This document shows positions 51,368-60,077 of a stretch of DNA of 64,000 nt, one piece after another. Both the position numbers and the translations under genes were made by a program. Positions within the stretch are counted from its first letter, which is position 1. Each line of letters starts with the position of its first letter. This stretch comes from DASUPK01 sp963819715. Its GTDB lineage: Bacteria; Actinomycetota; Thermoleophilia; Solirubrobacterales; 70-9. The stretch covers positions 1-64,000 of the forward strand of contig CAWFXE010000001.1 in NCBI GenBank assembly GCA_963819715.1, given 5' to 3'. Under the pieces are notes generated by a model. That model was not told where the DNA came from, ran no database searches, and saw only the letters and a list, made by a program, of their open reading frames with translations.

Positions 51368-52972
51368 TTGTCCGCCGACATGAAGTGGTGGGGGTGGGGC
51401 GACCCCGAGCGTCGCCTCAATCTGCCGCCGCGGGCTGTCGGCGCGTTGCGCGAAGAGCTTGGCGTCGAGAATGGGGATGCCGTCGAGCCGGTCTCGCTGG
51501 AGCAGGTCTCCCTGCCGGAACCGCGGCCGATTCCCGACGCCGTCCGCTCAGCCGCCGGCGAGGTCCTCGACGGCGGCGAGGATCGCCTGCGCCGTGCAAC
51601 CGGACGGAGCTATCCGGACCTGGTGCGGCTGCGCACGGGACAGCTGCAGTTAGCACCCGACGCGATCCTGCGACCCGCGGATGTGGCCGCGGTCGCAGCT
51701 GTCCTCGAGGCCTGCGCCGCGAGCGGGATCGCCGTCGTTCCGTACGGCGGGGGGACCAGCGTCGTCGGCGGGCTCGACGCTTTCGCCGGGGGACACGGCG
51801 CCGTCGCCTCGCTCGACCTCGCGCACCTGCGGGCCGTCGATCTCGATTCCACATCCCTCACAGCGACCCTCGGGCCCGGCCTGTCGGGTCCCGACGCGGA
51901 GAGGGCGCTCCAGGCGCTTGGGACGACGATCGGCCACTTCCCCCAGTCATTCGAACAGGCCACGATCGGCGGCTTCGCCGCGACTCGCTCCGCCGGCCAA
52001 GCCTCCAGCGGCTACGGCCGCTTCGACGAACTCGTCACATCGGTCGAGTTGACCGCCCCAACCGGGCGGCTCCGGACGCGGCAGACCCCACACACCGCCG
52101 CGGGTCCCTCGCTCCGCGAGCTCGTCCTGGGCTCCGAAGGGACCCTGGGAGTGATCACGGAGGTGACCTGCCGGGTGCGACCGGGGCCGCGCGAGCGCCG
52201 TTATGAGGGCTGGATGGCGGAGGACTTCGACGCCGGCCGCGAGATCGTCCGCGACCTCGCGCAGCACCACGAGGCGCCGGACGTGCTGCGGCTCTCGGAT
52301 GAGGAAGAGACCAGGGTCTCGCTCGACCTCGCGGGCACAGAGGGCCTCCAGAAGCGCGCGCTCGACGCCTATCTGTCCCTGCGCAAGCGCAAGGGCGGCT
52401 GCCTGATGATCTGCGGCTGGGAGGGGGAGCGGGAGTCAGTTCGCCGCCGTCGCTCCCTGGGCCAGACGCGGCTGCGGCGCGGCGGCGCGGTGCCTCTCGG
52501 TTCCTCCGCCGGCCGGTCCTGGGTGCGCAACCGCTACGGCGGTCCCTACCTGCGCGACGAGCTCATGAACCTCGGTGTGATGGTGGAGACGCTCGAGACC
52601 GCCCACACCTGGAGCCGCCTGGACGAGCTCTACCGGGCCGTCGGCGACGCGCTTCGCGGCATCCTGGGGAACCGGTGCATCGTCATGTGCCACCTCTCGC
52701 ACGCCTACGCGGACGGGGCCTCGCTCTACTTCACCTTCTTCGCGCGTGCCCGGCGTGGCCAGGAGCTCGAGCAGTGGCGGGAGGCCAAGACGGCTGCCTG
52801 CGAGGCGATCGTCGCCGTGGAGGGGACGATCACGCATCACCACGCGGTGGGCCGCGATCACGCCCCCTACATGACCGCGGAGGTCGGCGAGCTCGGCCTG
52901 GACGCGCTGCGAGCCGTAAGAGAGCGGCTCGACCCCGCCGGGATCATGAACCCGGGGAAGCTTCTGCCCTAG
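51368..52972 (+). CDS. FAD-linked oxidase, alkyldihydroxyacetonephosphate synthase-like
   Basis: A 534-residue PCMH-type flavoprotein (TTG start). It begins KWWGWGDPERRLNLPPRA; FAD is bound by VVPYGGGTSVVGGL, and HFPQSFEQATIGGFAATRSA and GSEGTLGVITEVTCRVRPG follow. Near the end VEGTITHHHAVGRDHAPYMT carries the triple His seen in alkylglycerone-phosphate synthases, and DPAGIMNPGKLLP is the usual C-terminus. AGPS swaps the acyl of acyl-DHAP for an alkyl chain, making ether lipids; bacterial homologues are often unproven. It follows the SRPBCC gene by three bases. Confidence 0.85.
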   Translation: MSADMKWWGWGDPERRLNLPPRAVGALREELGVENGDAVEPVSLEQVSLPEPRPIPDAVRSAAGEVLDGGEDRLRRATGRSYPDLVRLRTGQLQLAPDAILRPADVAAVAAVLEACAASGIAVVPYGGGTSVVGGLDAFAGGHGAVASLDLAHLRAVDLDSTSLTATLGPGLSGPDAERALQALGTTIGHFPQSFEQATIGGFAATRSAGQASSGYGRFDELVTSVELTAPTGRLRTRQTPHTAAGPSLRELVLGSEGTLGVITEVTCRVRPGPRERRYEGWMAEDFDAGREIVRDLAQHHEAPDVLRLSDEEETRVSLDLAGTEGLQKRALDAYLSLRKRKGGCLMICGWEGERESVRRRRSLGQTRLRRGGAVPLGSSAGRSWVRNRYGGPYLRDELMNLGVMVETLETAHTWSRLDELYRAVGDALRGILGNRCIVMCHLSHAYADGASLYFTFFARARRGQELEQWREAKTAACEAIVAVEGTITHHHAVGRDHAPYMTAEVGELGLDALRAVRERLDPAGIMNPGKLLP

Positions 52973-53751
52973 CGGAGCGCCCCACGCATCACCGGCGTCC
53001 CCACCACCTGGGGGAGCGTCGCGCTCTGCGCGGCGCGGCGCACGGCCCCCGCGGCTGCGCGCTGTTCCGTGAGTGTGAGCTCCGCGGTGTCGAAGCTGGG
53101 CAGCAGCCCCTCAGCCGCGGTCGGGATCGGCGTCCTGCCGGTCAGCTTGCCGTTCGCGCCTACCGCCTGGAAGGCGACCGGGAGGCTGCGCCCGCCTGAG
53201 CCGACAAACCAGAGGACGTAGCTCTCCCCGGGGCCGCTCGGCTCGAGGCCCGCAATGGCGAGATCGACCGCCGGCTGGTCGGCGACGCGAACGACCGAGA
53301 TCATGCCGGTCGCCTTCGAGCCCCCGACGGGCTCGAGCTTGATCGGGACCACGTCTTCCTGGTCGGCTCTCGTCGCGGTCGTCGTCGCCTCGTTGCCGCC
53401 ACCCCCACCGCCGATGGCGACCACCAGCACGACGACCGCGGCCACGGCCGCGGCGCCGATCGCGAGCCAGAGCGCCCACGGCCTGCGGCCTGCTCCACCG
53501 GTGAGGGTCGGCTGGGTTGGGGCCGGAGTGGCGTCGGCTCCCCCTGAGCGGCCTTCCAGGACCTTCAGGCGCCCCTTGACCGCCTCGGCAGGGAACTCGC
53601 GGTCCGGGGACCCCTCGAGCACCGCGGCGGCATCATGCGCCCTGGCGCGAACGTCGTCAACGCCGGCCCCGAGCACCCCCGCGACCTGCTCGTAGGTGTC
53701 CCCCGAGAGGAGCAGCCGGAGCAGGGCGCGCTGATCCTCGCTCAACGCCAT
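52969..53751 (-). CDS. HTH - membrane helix - RskA-like protein, paralogue 2
   Basis: A 260-residue protein. Residues 1-45 (ALSEDQRALLRLLLSGDTYE and QVAGVLGAGVDDVRARA) resemble a sigma-factor region-4 or small helix-turn-helix. A linker to about residue 90 leads to one membrane helix (ALWLAIGAAAVAAVVVLVVA), a glycine run and an extracytoplasmic beta domain (VVPIKLEPVGGSKATGMISV, ESYVLWFVGSGGRSLPVAFQ) like the anti-sigma-K factor RskA domain. The order, DNA-binding-like domain inside and RskA-like domain outside, suggests a one-protein transmembrane regulator. It converges with the flavoprotein gene. Confidence 0.6.
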   Translation of the reverse strand: MALSEDQRALLRLLLSGDTYEQVAGVLGAGVDDVRARAHDAAAVLEGSPDREFPAEAVKGRLKVLEGRSGGADATPAPTQPTLTGGAGRRPWALWLAIGAAAVAAVVVLVVAIGGGGGGNEATTTATRADQEDVVPIKLEPVGGSKATGMISVVRVADQPAVDLAIAGLEPSGPGESYVLWFVGSGGRSLPVAFQAVGANGKLTGRTPIPTAAEGLLPSFDTAELTLTEQRAAAGAVRRAAQSATLPQVVGTPVMRGALR

Positions 53752-53767
53752 CGGCTGGCGCGTTCGC

Positions 53768-54946
53768 TCAGCCCGCCGAGCCCGAGCCCGTGGTCGTCCC
53801 GGCCTGGCTCTGCGCCTGCTGGAGCTGCTGCTGGAGCTGTTGGAGCAGCTGGGTGCTGCTGCCCTCGAGGACGGGGGCCCCGACGAACGCGATCACGCCC
53901 GTCGCCTTCTTGCTTCCCTGCTGGGCCTGCAGGTTCTGCTGAATCTGGTTCTTCTGGGCCGCCGTCACCCTGGAGAGGCGGATCTTCGACAGGGCCTGCA
54001 GGAACACGAGCTCCTGCGTCGCCAGCGGCGCCGCGCCCGTCAGGTTGCCATTGTCACCGACGGTCTCCTGGCCGATCGGCCGCGCCTGCCGGTCAGAGCC
54101 GTAGAGCCAGAGCACGTACTCGTCGCCGTTGGCGCTCGGCTCCAGGTGGGCCGCATTGGTCTGCAGGGCGAACCCGGAGATCGCAGGCTTCTTCGTCTTC
54201 TGGTTCTGCGGCGAGACTGGGACGAGCGTGACCTGGCCTGTGGGAGGACAATCCTCGCCGGCCAGGTCTCCCACCGCGTCAAGCTTGGTCGTCGGGACGC
54301 CGGCCTGCTGTGCCCCACTGACGTCGAGCGGCTTGCAGTCGCTGCTGCTGCCCCCGCCGCCGCTGCTGGTCGCGACGACCAGGATCACGATGATCAGTGC
54401 GACGGCCGCGGCGACGCCGACGACCAATTGCGTCCGCCGCTTGCCGCTGGTGGATCCAAGGCCGCTGACGAAGGCTGCGGCGCGCGAGGCGAAGCCCGGG
54501 CCCTTCGGCGGAGCCGCGGCGGCCTGCGTGGCCGGCGCGGACTGAGAGGCCGGGGACGACGACGGCGGCGGCGGCGCTGCCGGCGGGGGAGGGGGCGGTG
54601 CGCCCCTGCGGCCGCCGCGAGCCTCCGGGATCTCCGGCAGGTCGGCCCTCGGAGCGAGCAGCCTCAGGTTCTGGACGAGGCGCTGCGCGAGGGCGTTCGC
54701 CTCGGGATCGCTCTGCAGGTGCCTGACGGCGTCCGCGCGGCCGATCGGATCAGCCTGTCCGAGCAGGTAATCGCTGAGCCCGACCTGCGCATCCGGATCG
54801 GCGCCGCCGATCTCGGTCAGCGCGGAGCGCGCCCGCGAGCGCACCTCGTCCGGCGCGATGCCGAGGAGGGAGCCGATGTCGTCATAGCCCTGCCCGCCTT
54901 CGAGCAGCAGCTGAAGCATCGCGCGTTGTTCGTCCGTGACTGGCAC
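53768..54946 (-). CDS. HTH - membrane helix - RskA-like protein, paralogue 1
   Basis: A 392-residue paralogue of the next gene, with a GTG start (PVTDEQRAMLQLLLEGGQGY). The N-terminal helix-turn-helix-like part (DDIGSLLGIAPDEVRSRA) is followed by a second helical unit (LSDYLLGQADPIGRADAVRH), a long Pro/Ala/Ser linker, one membrane helix (LVVGVAAAVALIIVILVVAT), then an RskA-like domain with GDEYVLWLYGSDRQARPIGQ and a glutamine-rich tail (QLLQQLQQQLQQAQ). Two Cys (SDCKPL, EDCPPT) lie outside. It is 16 bases from its paralogue and almost certainly in the same operon. Confidence 0.6.
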   Translation of the reverse strand: MPVTDEQRAMLQLLLEGGQGYDDIGSLLGIAPDEVRSRARSALTEIGGADPDAQVGLSDYLLGQADPIGRADAVRHLQSDPEANALAQRLVQNLRLLAPRADLPEIPEARGGRRGAPPPPPPAAPPPPSSSPASQSAPATQAAAAPPKGPGFASRAAAFVSGLGSTSGKRRTQLVVGVAAAVALIIVILVVATSSGGGGSSSDCKPLDVSGAQQAGVPTTKLDAVGDLAGEDCPPTGQVTLVPVSPQNQKTKKPAISGFALQTNAAHLEPSANGDEYVLWLYGSDRQARPIGQETVGDNGNLTGAAPLATQELVFLQALSKIRLSRVTAAQKNQIQQNLQAQQGSKKATGVIAFVGAPVLEGSSTQLLQQLQQQLQQAQSQAGTTTGSGSAG

Positions 54947-54990
54947 GAGCGTGGAAGCCTAGGGCAGCGACTCGATGCGTGACGCAGGTC

Positions 54991-55584
54991 TTATCCGGCC
55001 TTTAGTCCGGGCTCGACACGCCGTGCCAGGCGCGGATAGTGGACGAGCAGCCCGTCGGCGTCGAGCTCGAGGTCGGCCGTGAAGTCGCCGTCGCGGCTGC
55101 TGTAGCGAACGACCGAGGGACGGACGTGCTCATAGCGCTGCGGCGATGCCTCCACGCGCAGGCTCGGGGTCCGCACAAACGCCATCGTGAAGTCTCCCGA
55201 CCCCTCCTTCTGGAAGCCGTGGCGGAGGATCGGCATGGTGTTCGTCAGGGGGGAGTTCTCGATGTCGATGTCCAGGGCGCCGGACAGATCCGGGAGGCTG
55301 CCGTCCCAGGGCGGAGCGTCACCGTCATCCACCACGTCGACCGTCCACTCGCCCGAGCCGTCACGCCGCAGCAGCAGGTGACGGCGCCACCCGTCTGATG
55401 TCGCGGTCAGCTCCAGCTCCCGAGTGACGAAATTCTCGGGAGCCTCGAGCCGGTAATCGACCCGGAACGGCGCCGGCTCCGCACCCAGCTGGATGCCCGT
55501 CGCCCACAGGCCGTTCTCGTCGAGTTCAACCGACGCGCTCTCCGTCAGCCACTCCTCGACGCCGGTCCAGAGGAGGAATCGCAT
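54991..55584 (-). CDS. DUF1089-type putative glycolipid-binding protein
   Basis: A 197-residue soluble protein starting MRFLLWTGVEEWLTESASVE. FRVDYRLEAPENFVTRELEL, RRDGSGEWTVDVVDDGDA and DIDIENSPLTNTMPILRHGF match the layout of the putative glycolipid-binding family (PF06475), where an N-terminal W-x-G-x(n)-E pattern and a central NS/TN strand are usual. Function is not established in the family. It shares a 24-base region with the divergent thioesterase gene. Confidence 0.7.
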   Translation of the reverse strand: MRFLLWTGVEEWLTESASVELDENGLWATGIQLGAEPAPFRVDYRLEAPENFVTRELELTATSDGWRRHLLLRRDGSGEWTVDVVDDGDAPPWDGSLPDLSGALDIDIENSPLTNTMPILRHGFQKEGSGDFTMAFVRTPSLRVEASPQRYEHVRPSVVRYSSRDGDFTADLELDADGLLVHYPRLARRVEPGLKAG

Positions 55585-55608
55585 GGCGGCAGACTATGGT
55601 CCCGCGCC

Positions 55609-56007
55609 ATGGGCCAGGAGGAGAGCACCCCGTCCGGCTTCGCCGAGTCCATCGGCGTCGAGTGGATTGGCTTCGATCCGGACAACGCCCGCGCCAAGGT
55701 CACGGTCGAGCCGCGCCACCTGCAGCCGTTCGGGATCGTCCACGGTGGCGTCTACGCGACGCTCGCAGAGAGCATCTCCTCCGGGGCCACCTACTACGCC
55801 GTCCGAGATGACGGAATGGCAGCGATAGGCCAATCCAACGACACAACCTTCCTGCGCCCCATCGCCGAGGGCGACGTCACCGCGACCGCGAGAGCGCGCC
55901 ACCGCGGGCGCACGACCTGGGTCTGGGACGTCGAGATCATCGACGACGAGGGCCGCGTCTGCGCCCTCTCGCGAGTGACTATCGCTGTGAGACCCCAGCG
56001 GGACTAG
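55609..56007 (+). CDS. PaaI-type hotdog thioesterase
   Basis: A 132-residue hotdog protein starting MGQEESTPSGFAESIGVEWI. The catalytic/structural block is PFGIVHGGVYATLAESISSG (HGG with the following Glu), and IGQSNDTTFLRPIAEGDVTA gives the second strand. It probably hydrolyses small or aromatic acyl-CoAs; no pathway genes are adjacent. It converges with nadE, overlapping by four bases. Confidence 0.85.
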   Translation: MGQEESTPSGFAESIGVEWIGFDPDNARAKVTVEPRHLQPFGIVHGGVYATLAESISSGATYYAVRDDGMAAIGQSNDTTFLRPIAEGDVTATARARHRGRTTWVWDVEIIDDEGRVCALSRVTIAVRPQRD

Positions 56008-57707
56008 CGCGGTAGCGGGCGCATCGAGCCGAAACGGTTTGTGATCGGCAGGCGCCGGTCACGGCCGAAGGCCTTCGTCGAGACGCGGATGCCCGGCGGC
56101 GCCTGGCGGCGCTTGTACTCCGCGCGGTCGACCATGCGGACGATGTCCATGACGGTGTCCTCGGGCAGGCCCTGGGCGACGAGCGCGTCGATGCCCTCGT
56201 CCCGTTCCACGTAGGCCTCCAGGATCCTGTCGAGCGTCTCGTAGGGCGGCAGCGAGTCTTCGTCCAGCTGGTCTGGCCGCAGCTCCGCCGAAGGCGGACG
56301 CTCGATCACCGAGGCGGGAATGAGCTCGCGGCCCTCTTGCTCGTTCCGCCAGCTCACCAGGCGGTAGACGAGCAACTTGAAGATGTCCTTGATCACCGCG
56401 AAGCCGCCGGCCATGTCGCCGTAGAGCGTCGCGTACCCGACCGAGAGCTCGCTCTTGTTGCCCGTGGTGAGCACGAGCCAGCCGAACTTGTTGGAGAGGG
56501 CCATCACCAGATTGCCCCTGATCCGGGCCTGCAGGTTCTCCTCGGCGATACCGGGCTCCGTCCCCTCGAAGTTGCGCGCGAGCGCCTGCTCGTAGGAATC
56601 CATGGCCTCGGCGATCGAGATCTCGATCAGCTCGACGCCGAGGTTGGCGGCGATGGTCCTCGCGTCGGATTGGGTGTCGTCGCTCGAGTTGGGGGACGGC
56701 ATGACGACGACGCTGACCCGATCGGCCCCGAGGGCATCCGCCGCGATCAGAGCGACGAGCGCCGAGTCGATCCCGCCGCTGAGCGCGATCACGACGTGGT
56801 CGAAGCCGTTCTTGGTGACGTAGTCGCGCAGGCCGAGCTTGAGGGCCTCGTAGACCTCGCCCTCCTCGCTCGCGATCGGCTCGGCGAGGCGCGCCGGCGA
56901 GTTGCCGCCACCCGGCAGCGTCAGGTCGCACACCAGCAACTCGGGTTCGAACTGCGCCGCGCGCGCGAGGGTCTCGCCGTCTGACCCGACCACGACGCTC
57001 GCCCCGTCGAAGACCAGCTCGTCCTGGCCTCCCACCGTGTTGCAGAGGGCGAACGGGACGCCGTTGTCGCGAGCCCTCTCGGCGATCATCCACTCGCGCG
57101 CCCGCCCCTTGCCCCGGTGATACGGCGACGCGGAGGCGTTGACGATCAGCTGCGCGCCGGCCGCGGCCTCATCGGCCTCCGGGAAGCCCGGATGCCAGAT
57201 GTCCTCGCAGACGGTCAGGCCGACCACGACGCCCTCGGCCTCGATGATCGCCGGGGCGTTCCCGGGCTCGAAGTAGCGGCGCTCGTCGAAGACGCCGTAG
57301 TTGGGGAGGTCGCACTTTCGGTAGATCGAGCGAACCTCGCCGTCGGCCAGAACCGCGAGCGAGTTGAATGCCGGGGGAGGGGGCGGGTCGATCAGCGGAT
57401 CAAAGTCCTCGAGCTCCTCGGCGGAACGCTCGACGCGCTCCGGAAAGCCGACCAGCGCGACGATGCCATCGACCTCGCTTGCGATCGCGTCGAGACCCTG
57501 CCGAGCCGCGTCCAGGAAGTCCGGGCGCAGCAGCAGGTCCTCGGGCGGGTAGCCCGAGACGCAGAGCTCGGGGAGCACCACCAGCTGCGCGCCCGCCTCC
57601 CGCGCGCCTTCGATCGACTCCGAAATCAGGCGGACGTTGCCCTCAACGTCGCCCACGGTGGGGTCGATCTGGGCCAGCGCCAGCCGCAATTGAGTTGCCT
57701 CAGCCAC
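56004..57707 (-). CDS. nadE: glutamine-dependent NAD+ synthetase
   Basis: A 567-residue two-domain enzyme. The N-terminal nitrilase domain releases ammonia from glutamine: QLVVLPELCVSGYPPEDLLL (Glu), IYRKCDLPNYGVFDERRYF (Lys), VVGLTVCEDIWHPGFPEA (Cys nucleophile). The C-terminal synthetase has VVIALSGGIDSALVALIAAD (PP-loop), LVLTTGNKSELSVGYATLYG and the late FGRDRRLPITNRF. The GTG at 57707 is used because it gives the usual start just before LRLALAQIDPTVGD; the farther upstream ATG adds an atypical N-terminus. Confidence 0.95.
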   Translation of the reverse strand: MAEATQLRLALAQIDPTVGDVEGNVRLISESIEGAREAGAQLVVLPELCVSGYPPEDLLLRPDFLDAARQGLDAIASEVDGIVALVGFPERVERSAEELEDFDPLIDPPPPPAFNSLAVLADGEVRSIYRKCDLPNYGVFDERRYFEPGNAPAIIEAEGVVVGLTVCEDIWHPGFPEADEAAAGAQLIVNASASPYHRGKGRAREWMIAERARDNGVPFALCNTVGGQDELVFDGASVVVGSDGETLARAAQFEPELLVCDLTLPGGGNSPARLAEPIASEEGEVYEALKLGLRDYVTKNGFDHVVIALSGGIDSALVALIAADALGADRVSVVVMPSPNSSDDTQSDARTIAANLGVELIEISIAEAMDSYEQALARNFEGTEPGIAEENLQARIRGNLVMALSNKFGWLVLTTGNKSELSVGYATLYGDMAGGFAVIKDIFKLLVYRLVSWRNEQEGRELIPASVIERPPSAELRPDQLDEDSLPPYETLDRILEAYVERDEGIDALVAQGLPEDTVMDIVRMVDRAEYKRRQAPPGIRVSTKAFGRDRRLPITNRFGSMRPLPR

Positions 57708-57763
57708 AACCCAAGTATGGCGGCGGGGGAGACCCATCCGTTGAGGCGGCTACGCTGCCGCCC

Positions 57764-58201
57764 GTGTTCAGGCAGGAAAAGTCGCCCCGCACGCGCAAGG
57801 GCGTGGAGCTGATGGAGGCACACGTCGTGGACCTCTGCCGCGAGTACGGGATTGAGCTGGCCGGCAACTCGGCGCGGGGCAGGGCCATCCGCTGGCGCGG
57901 CGGCAAGCTGGAGATCTCGATCCCGCCGATCCGCGGCCAGGTCTCCTACTTCATCGCCCTGCACGAGATCGGTCACCTGGTGGGGAAGGGGCGCTCGGCG
58001 CCTCGCCTGGAATCCGAGGCCAACGCCTGGCTGTTCGCACTGGAGCAGAGCGCGGTCGAGCCGACGCCCGCCACCAAGCGCTCCATCTCGCGGCGCCTGC
58101 AGGGCTACCTGGCCTGGGCGCGGAACCGCCAGCACCGCCGGGTCCCGCCGCGTATCCCGTCGCGCGAGCACCCCTTCTGGGCGCTCTTGCAGCTCGGCTA
58201 G
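57764..58201 (+). CDS. small HExxH metallopeptidase-like protein (ImmA/IrrE-like)
   Basis: A 145-residue protein with a GTG start (VFRQEKSPRTRKGVELM). The zinc motif HEIGH is at residues 67-71 (FIALHEIGHLVGKG), followed by RLESEANAWLFALEQS, in which Glu83 or Glu85 and the EAN triplet match the third-ligand helix of ImmA/IrrE (DUF955) peptidases. In those, the peptidase cleaves a repressor or responds to DNA damage. There is no helix-turn-helix domain here and the C-terminus is basic (RRLQGYLAWARNRQHRRVPP). It diverges from nadE. Its target is unknown. Confidence 0.65.
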   Translation: MFRQEKSPRTRKGVELMEAHVVDLCREYGIELAGNSARGRAIRWRGGKLEISIPPIRGQVSYFIALHEIGHLVGKGRSAPRLESEANAWLFALEQSAVEPTPATKRSISRRLQGYLAWARNRQHRRVPPRIPSREHPFWALLQLG

Positions 58202-58947
58202 GTGGTCCGGTCGCGTCGGCGCGGCCGTGGCTTGGCCGGACGCAGGTTGCTGATGATCACCGCGACGACGCTGACCAGATAGAGCTGCCCCAGAAGGGCC
58301 TCGGTGATCGCCAGCGAACGGCCCAGGTTCGTGGCGGCGACCAGGTCACCGTATCCGACCGTGGTCAGGGTCGTGTAGCTGAAGTAGAGGAAATCATCCC
58401 GGCCGTGGACGCTGCTCTTGGTGAAGAAGGCCGTGTCGCTCAGCTGATCCACCGCCACGAAGGTCACGCTGAAGAGCAGGCCCACAAGGAGATAGAGGCA
58501 GAGAACGCCGAACATCGTCTGGAGGGTCACAGCCTCGGCCTCTCGGAACTGCTTCATCAGGCCCATGACGATCGCCGGAGGCGTCAGCATCACGTAGAAG
58601 AGCGCGACGACTGCAGCCGAGCTGTTCCCGAATTGGCCGCTGCCGAACAGAGCCGCTGCGGTGCCGGCGATCCCGACCGCGGCCGCGACCACGCTGAGCT
58701 CGATCACATAACGGTGGGCCCTCGAGGCGATCACGGCCGCGACCAACACGGCTGCCTGGAGCATCACGGCCACGAACCTCGCCCCGTCGCCCTCCGGCGC
58801 GGCCAGCGTGAACGTGATCGTCGCCAGGATCAGGCAGAGGACGACGCCGAAGCGGTAGTGGATCCTGTGCACGCGAGCATGATCGCCCGCGGGCAGGACG
58901 CCACGATCGCGTGCCGACACCGTATGCGGGGGCGGTGGCAACGACAT
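58198..58947 (-). CDS. two-pore-type ion channel protein (K+ selective filter)
   Basis: A 249-residue membrane protein with about six hydrophobic segments. The C-terminal pore module has the filter TTLTTVGYGDLVAAT between two helices (LCLYLLVGLLFSVTFVAV and ITEALLGQLYLVSVVAVIIS). There is no cytoplasmic RCK domain; the protein ends soon after in a basic stretch (RPAKPRPRRRDRTT). The N-terminal four segments are not a recognisable voltage sensor (no regular arginine series). The start MSLPPPPHTVSARD is one of several in-frame ATGs and is the least certain part. Confidence 0.8.
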   Translation of the reverse strand: MSLPPPPHTVSARDRGVLPAGDHARVHRIHYRFGVVLCLILATITFTLAAPEGDGARFVAVMLQAAVLVAAVIASRAHRYVIELSVVAAAVGIAGTAAALFGSGQFGNSSAAVVALFYVMLTPPAIVMGLMKQFREAEAVTLQTMFGVLCLYLLVGLLFSVTFVAVDQLSDTAFFTKSSVHGRDDFLYFSYTTLTTVGYGDLVAATNLGRSLAITEALLGQLYLVSVVAVIISNLRPAKPRPRRRDRTT

Positions 58948-59105
58948 GATCGACGCCGGCGATGGTACGGACGACATCCAGGGCGGCAGCAACACGGTCT
59001 GGTCTCTGCCCGTGTCACCCGTCAGCCTCCCGCGGCCGCTGATCGAGTCCATCGCGATCGAGTCGCACTGCATGAACACACCCAAAGGCGGTAGGTGCGC
59101 ATCGG

Positions 59106-59606
59106 CTAGAGCAGCTTTTCGACCACGAGGACGTCCTTCCACTTGCCGTCGAGCGTGCCGTGGCGCTGGTGCACGCCCACCTCACGCCAGCCGAGCCCGC
59201 CGACCATCGCGATGCTGGGCTCATTCGACGTGAATATCTTGCCGACCAGCTTGTGGGCGCCCGCGGTCGCGGCGGCGTCCGCCAGCGCGTCGAGCAGCTG
59301 CCGGCCGACCCCGGTCCGCCGCGCGTCTCGCTCGACGTAGAGCGTCGCCTCGCGCACACGGTCGTAGTAGTGGTGGTGGTCCGAGTAGGGGCTCGCCTTC
59401 GCCCAACCGACCAACGCCCCATCGCGCTCGGCCACGATCACGAGATCACTCTCGATCCAGCGCGTCGCATCCTCGAGCGCAGCGGGGTGCGTCTCGAAGG
59501 TGGCCACGCGGTCCTCGACGCCCTGGTTGAAGATCTCCGCCATCACCTCGGCGTCGCCTGACTCTGCCGGACGGATCGACAGCGGCGCCCTTTCGGAAGC
59601 ATTCAC
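59106..59606 (-). CDS. GNAT acetyltransferase, PAT/Bar-like
   Basis: A 166-residue N-acetyltransferase (GTG start: NASERAPLSIRPAESGDAEV). IFNQGVEDRVATFETHP, then LVGWAKASPYSDHHHYYDRV and the acetyl-CoA loop RRTGVGRQLLDALADAA match the phosphinothricin/methionine sulfoximine acetyltransferase group. Substrate not provable. The gene lies 158 bases upstream of the channel gene on the same strand; that gap holds no other gene. It is divergent from the VKOR gene by 22 bases. Confidence 0.8.
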   Translation of the reverse strand: MNASERAPLSIRPAESGDAEVMAEIFNQGVEDRVATFETHPAALEDATRWIESDLVIVAERDGALVGWAKASPYSDHHHYYDRVREATLYVERDARRTGVGRQLLDALADAAATAGAHKLVGKIFTSNEPSIAMVGGLGWREVGVHQRHGTLDGKWKDVLVVEKLL

Positions 59607-59628
59607 GTGAGCTTCATAGCATTGGCGG

Positions 59629-60068
59629 ATGCCCTCGGAGCGAACACTGCGCATCGTGGCCGGCGTGCTCGCGCTCGCCGGGATCGGCGTTGCCACTTAC
59701 ATCGCGATCGCCGAGAGCGGGGGAGGGGCGCCGAAGTGCCTCGCCGGCGGAACCGGCTGCGAGACCGTCGCGGAGAGCCACTACGCGCATCTGGCGGGGA
59801 TCAACGTGGCGGTGCTCGGAATCGCCGGCTACGTGCTGCTGCTCGCCGCCGCGCTCGTGCCGGGCGACACCGGGCGCTTCGGAGGCTTCCTCGCCGCGCT
59901 CGTGGGCTTCGGGTTCAGCATGTACCTGACCTATCTGGAGCTGTTCGTGATCGATGCCATCTGCCAGTGGTGCGTGGCGAGCGCGGTGCTCATGTTCCTC
60001 TCCCTGGCGTTCGCGGCGGCACGCGCCTTCGCGTACACGGGCAGAGAGCTCGGCCGCGCCACAGATAG
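59629..60068 (+). CDS. vitamin K epoxide reductase (VKOR)-family protein
   Basis: A membrane protein of about 145 residues with four to five helices. Two cysteines are in the first loop (KCLAGGTGCETVAESHYAHL), and the active CxxC is in IDAICQWCVASAVLMF. VKOR reoxidises a DsbA partner using quinone in actinobacteria, and a DsbA-like gene follows directly. The frame as it stands runs on past the natural end; a one-base shift would stop it at the TAG at 60066, ten bases before the next ATG, which I take as the true end. Confidence 0.82.
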
Positions 60069-60077
60069 AGTCTTCGC

